DNA from: Elusimicrobium sp.
GTDB taxonomy: Bacteria; Elusimicrobiota; Elusimicrobia; Elusimicrobiales; Elusimicrobiaceae
DNA: 64,000 nt
Assembly: GCA_015062115.1 (NCBI GenBank)
Contig: SUVG01000007.1
Coordinates: 1-64,000 of the forward strand
Reading direction: 5' to 3'
Part shown: positions 63,748 through 64,000 of the stretch, in pieces
Layout: the number at the start of each line of letters is the position of its first letter
Position numbering within the stretch: the first letter of the stretch is position 1
Notes under the pieces: model-generated
What the model saw: the letters and a program-made list of their open reading frames with translations, nothing else
What the model was told of the DNA's origin: nothing
The model's database searches: none
Position numbers and translations under genes: made by a program

Positions 63748-64000
63748 ATGGACACCAAACTGATTACGGAAATTACCAATTGGCTTAAGACCACCGATTT
63801 AGCCGAATTTTGTTACGAAAAAGACGGCGATTCTATCGAAGTAAAAACCCAAGAAGCCCTGCCCGAACCTGCGCAATTTGCTTGTTCTCTTGTCCCGGTC
63901 ACTTCCCCGGCGGTAGGTATTTATCATGCGGCGGAAAAAGGAAAAAACCTCGTTTTTAAGGAAGGCCAAGCAGTAAAAGAAGGGGATTCTTTGGGCTTTG
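63748..64000 (+). CDS. accB: Biotin carboxyl carrier protein of acetyl-CoA carboxylase (partial)
   Basis: The frame opens at ATG 63748, with GAGGA before it, and runs off the window end (84 codons). The product starts MDTKLITEITNWLKTTDLAEF, then YEKDGDSIEVKTQ, a Pro/Ala-rich linker and VGIYHAAEKGK, then KEGQAVKEGDSLGF, as in the biotinyl domain start. The biotin Lys (in the AMKM motif) would lie beyond 64000. It carries biotin in the first step of fatty-acid synthesis. accC probably follows. Confidence 0.8.
   Translation, partial: MDTKLITEITNWLKTTDLAEFCYEKDGDSIEVKTQEALPEPAQFACSLVPVTSPAVGIYHAAEKGKNLVFKEGQAVKEGDSLGF

Overview
The window reads as a gene-dense chromosomal segment of an anaerobic, Gram-negative, gut-type member of the Elusimicrobiota (Elusimicrobium-like). 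The evidence: at least six separate type IV pilin-like genes with almost identical N-termini, a characteristic excess in that phylum; pyruvate:ferredoxin oxidoreductase; the [FeFe]-hydrogenase maturase HydG; class III (anaerobic) ribonucleotide reductase; a Kdo/LPS-export operon; and Pal/OmpA-type lipoproteins. The phylum call is inference from gene content; no rRNA gene is present. I see no prophage, insertion sequence or CRISPR array.

Layout. 1-9.2 kb: pilin, secreted zinc protease, MFS transporter, maf-trxB (trxB frameshifted), flavin reductase, era, serC-like aminotransferase, lexA. 9.2-14.2 kb: pilin, Pal-like lipoprotein, then one seven-gene operon for pterins (DUF1189, queD, queE, folE, folP, a PTPS-III-type folB substitute, folK). 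14.3-23.4 kb: Cys-rich secreted protein, a 1705-residue PAS/GAF protein with no recognisable output domain, another Cys-rich secreted protein, ankyrin protein and Gfo/Idh/MocA oxidoreductase. 23.5-31.9 kb: nifJ, secreted protein, ruvC-yebC, tRNA-Arg(UCG) with a duplicated 3' end, CpXC protein and cca. 32-37 kb: two pilins, DUF302 protein, exported HAD protein, Fe-alcohol dehydrogenase. 37-42 kb: cysE and the Kdo/Lpt operon (kdsA-small ORF-kdsD-lptC-lptA-lptB). 42-47 kb: pilin, dut, HEAT protein, a 54-codon gene, a Ser-less esterase homologue, a DnaA-box cluster, a Pal-like lipoprotein and a pilin. 47-57 kb: queA, spoIID-like gene, ruvBA, hydG, pyrimidine-nucleoside phosphorylase, ZIP transporter, aldo/keto reductase. 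57-64 kb: M29 aminopeptidase, internally duplicated secreted protein, nrdG, a separate glycyl-radical-domain ORF, nrdD, TspO and the start of accB.

Three cross-cutting signals stand out. (1) Ten genes have a -10 hexamer exactly six bases before the ATG, so transcription should begin on the start codon: a leaderless-mRNA class. (2) Pilin genes share a dispersed promoter-leader cassette. It combines a CTCG-N-CGAG element, TTGACC, a T-tract of variable length inside the promoter spacer, TACAAT, and a 5' leader whose hairpin is kept by wobble changes. One copy is an orphan with no pilin behind it. (3) Class III ribonucleotide reductase appears split, with the glycyl-radical motif on its own 67-residue protein.

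Other points are a DnaA-box cluster that could be oriC, a PTPS-III enzyme that would replace FolB, and two single-base frameshifts (trxB and a pilin with thrombospondin-like repeats) that may be real or assembly errors.
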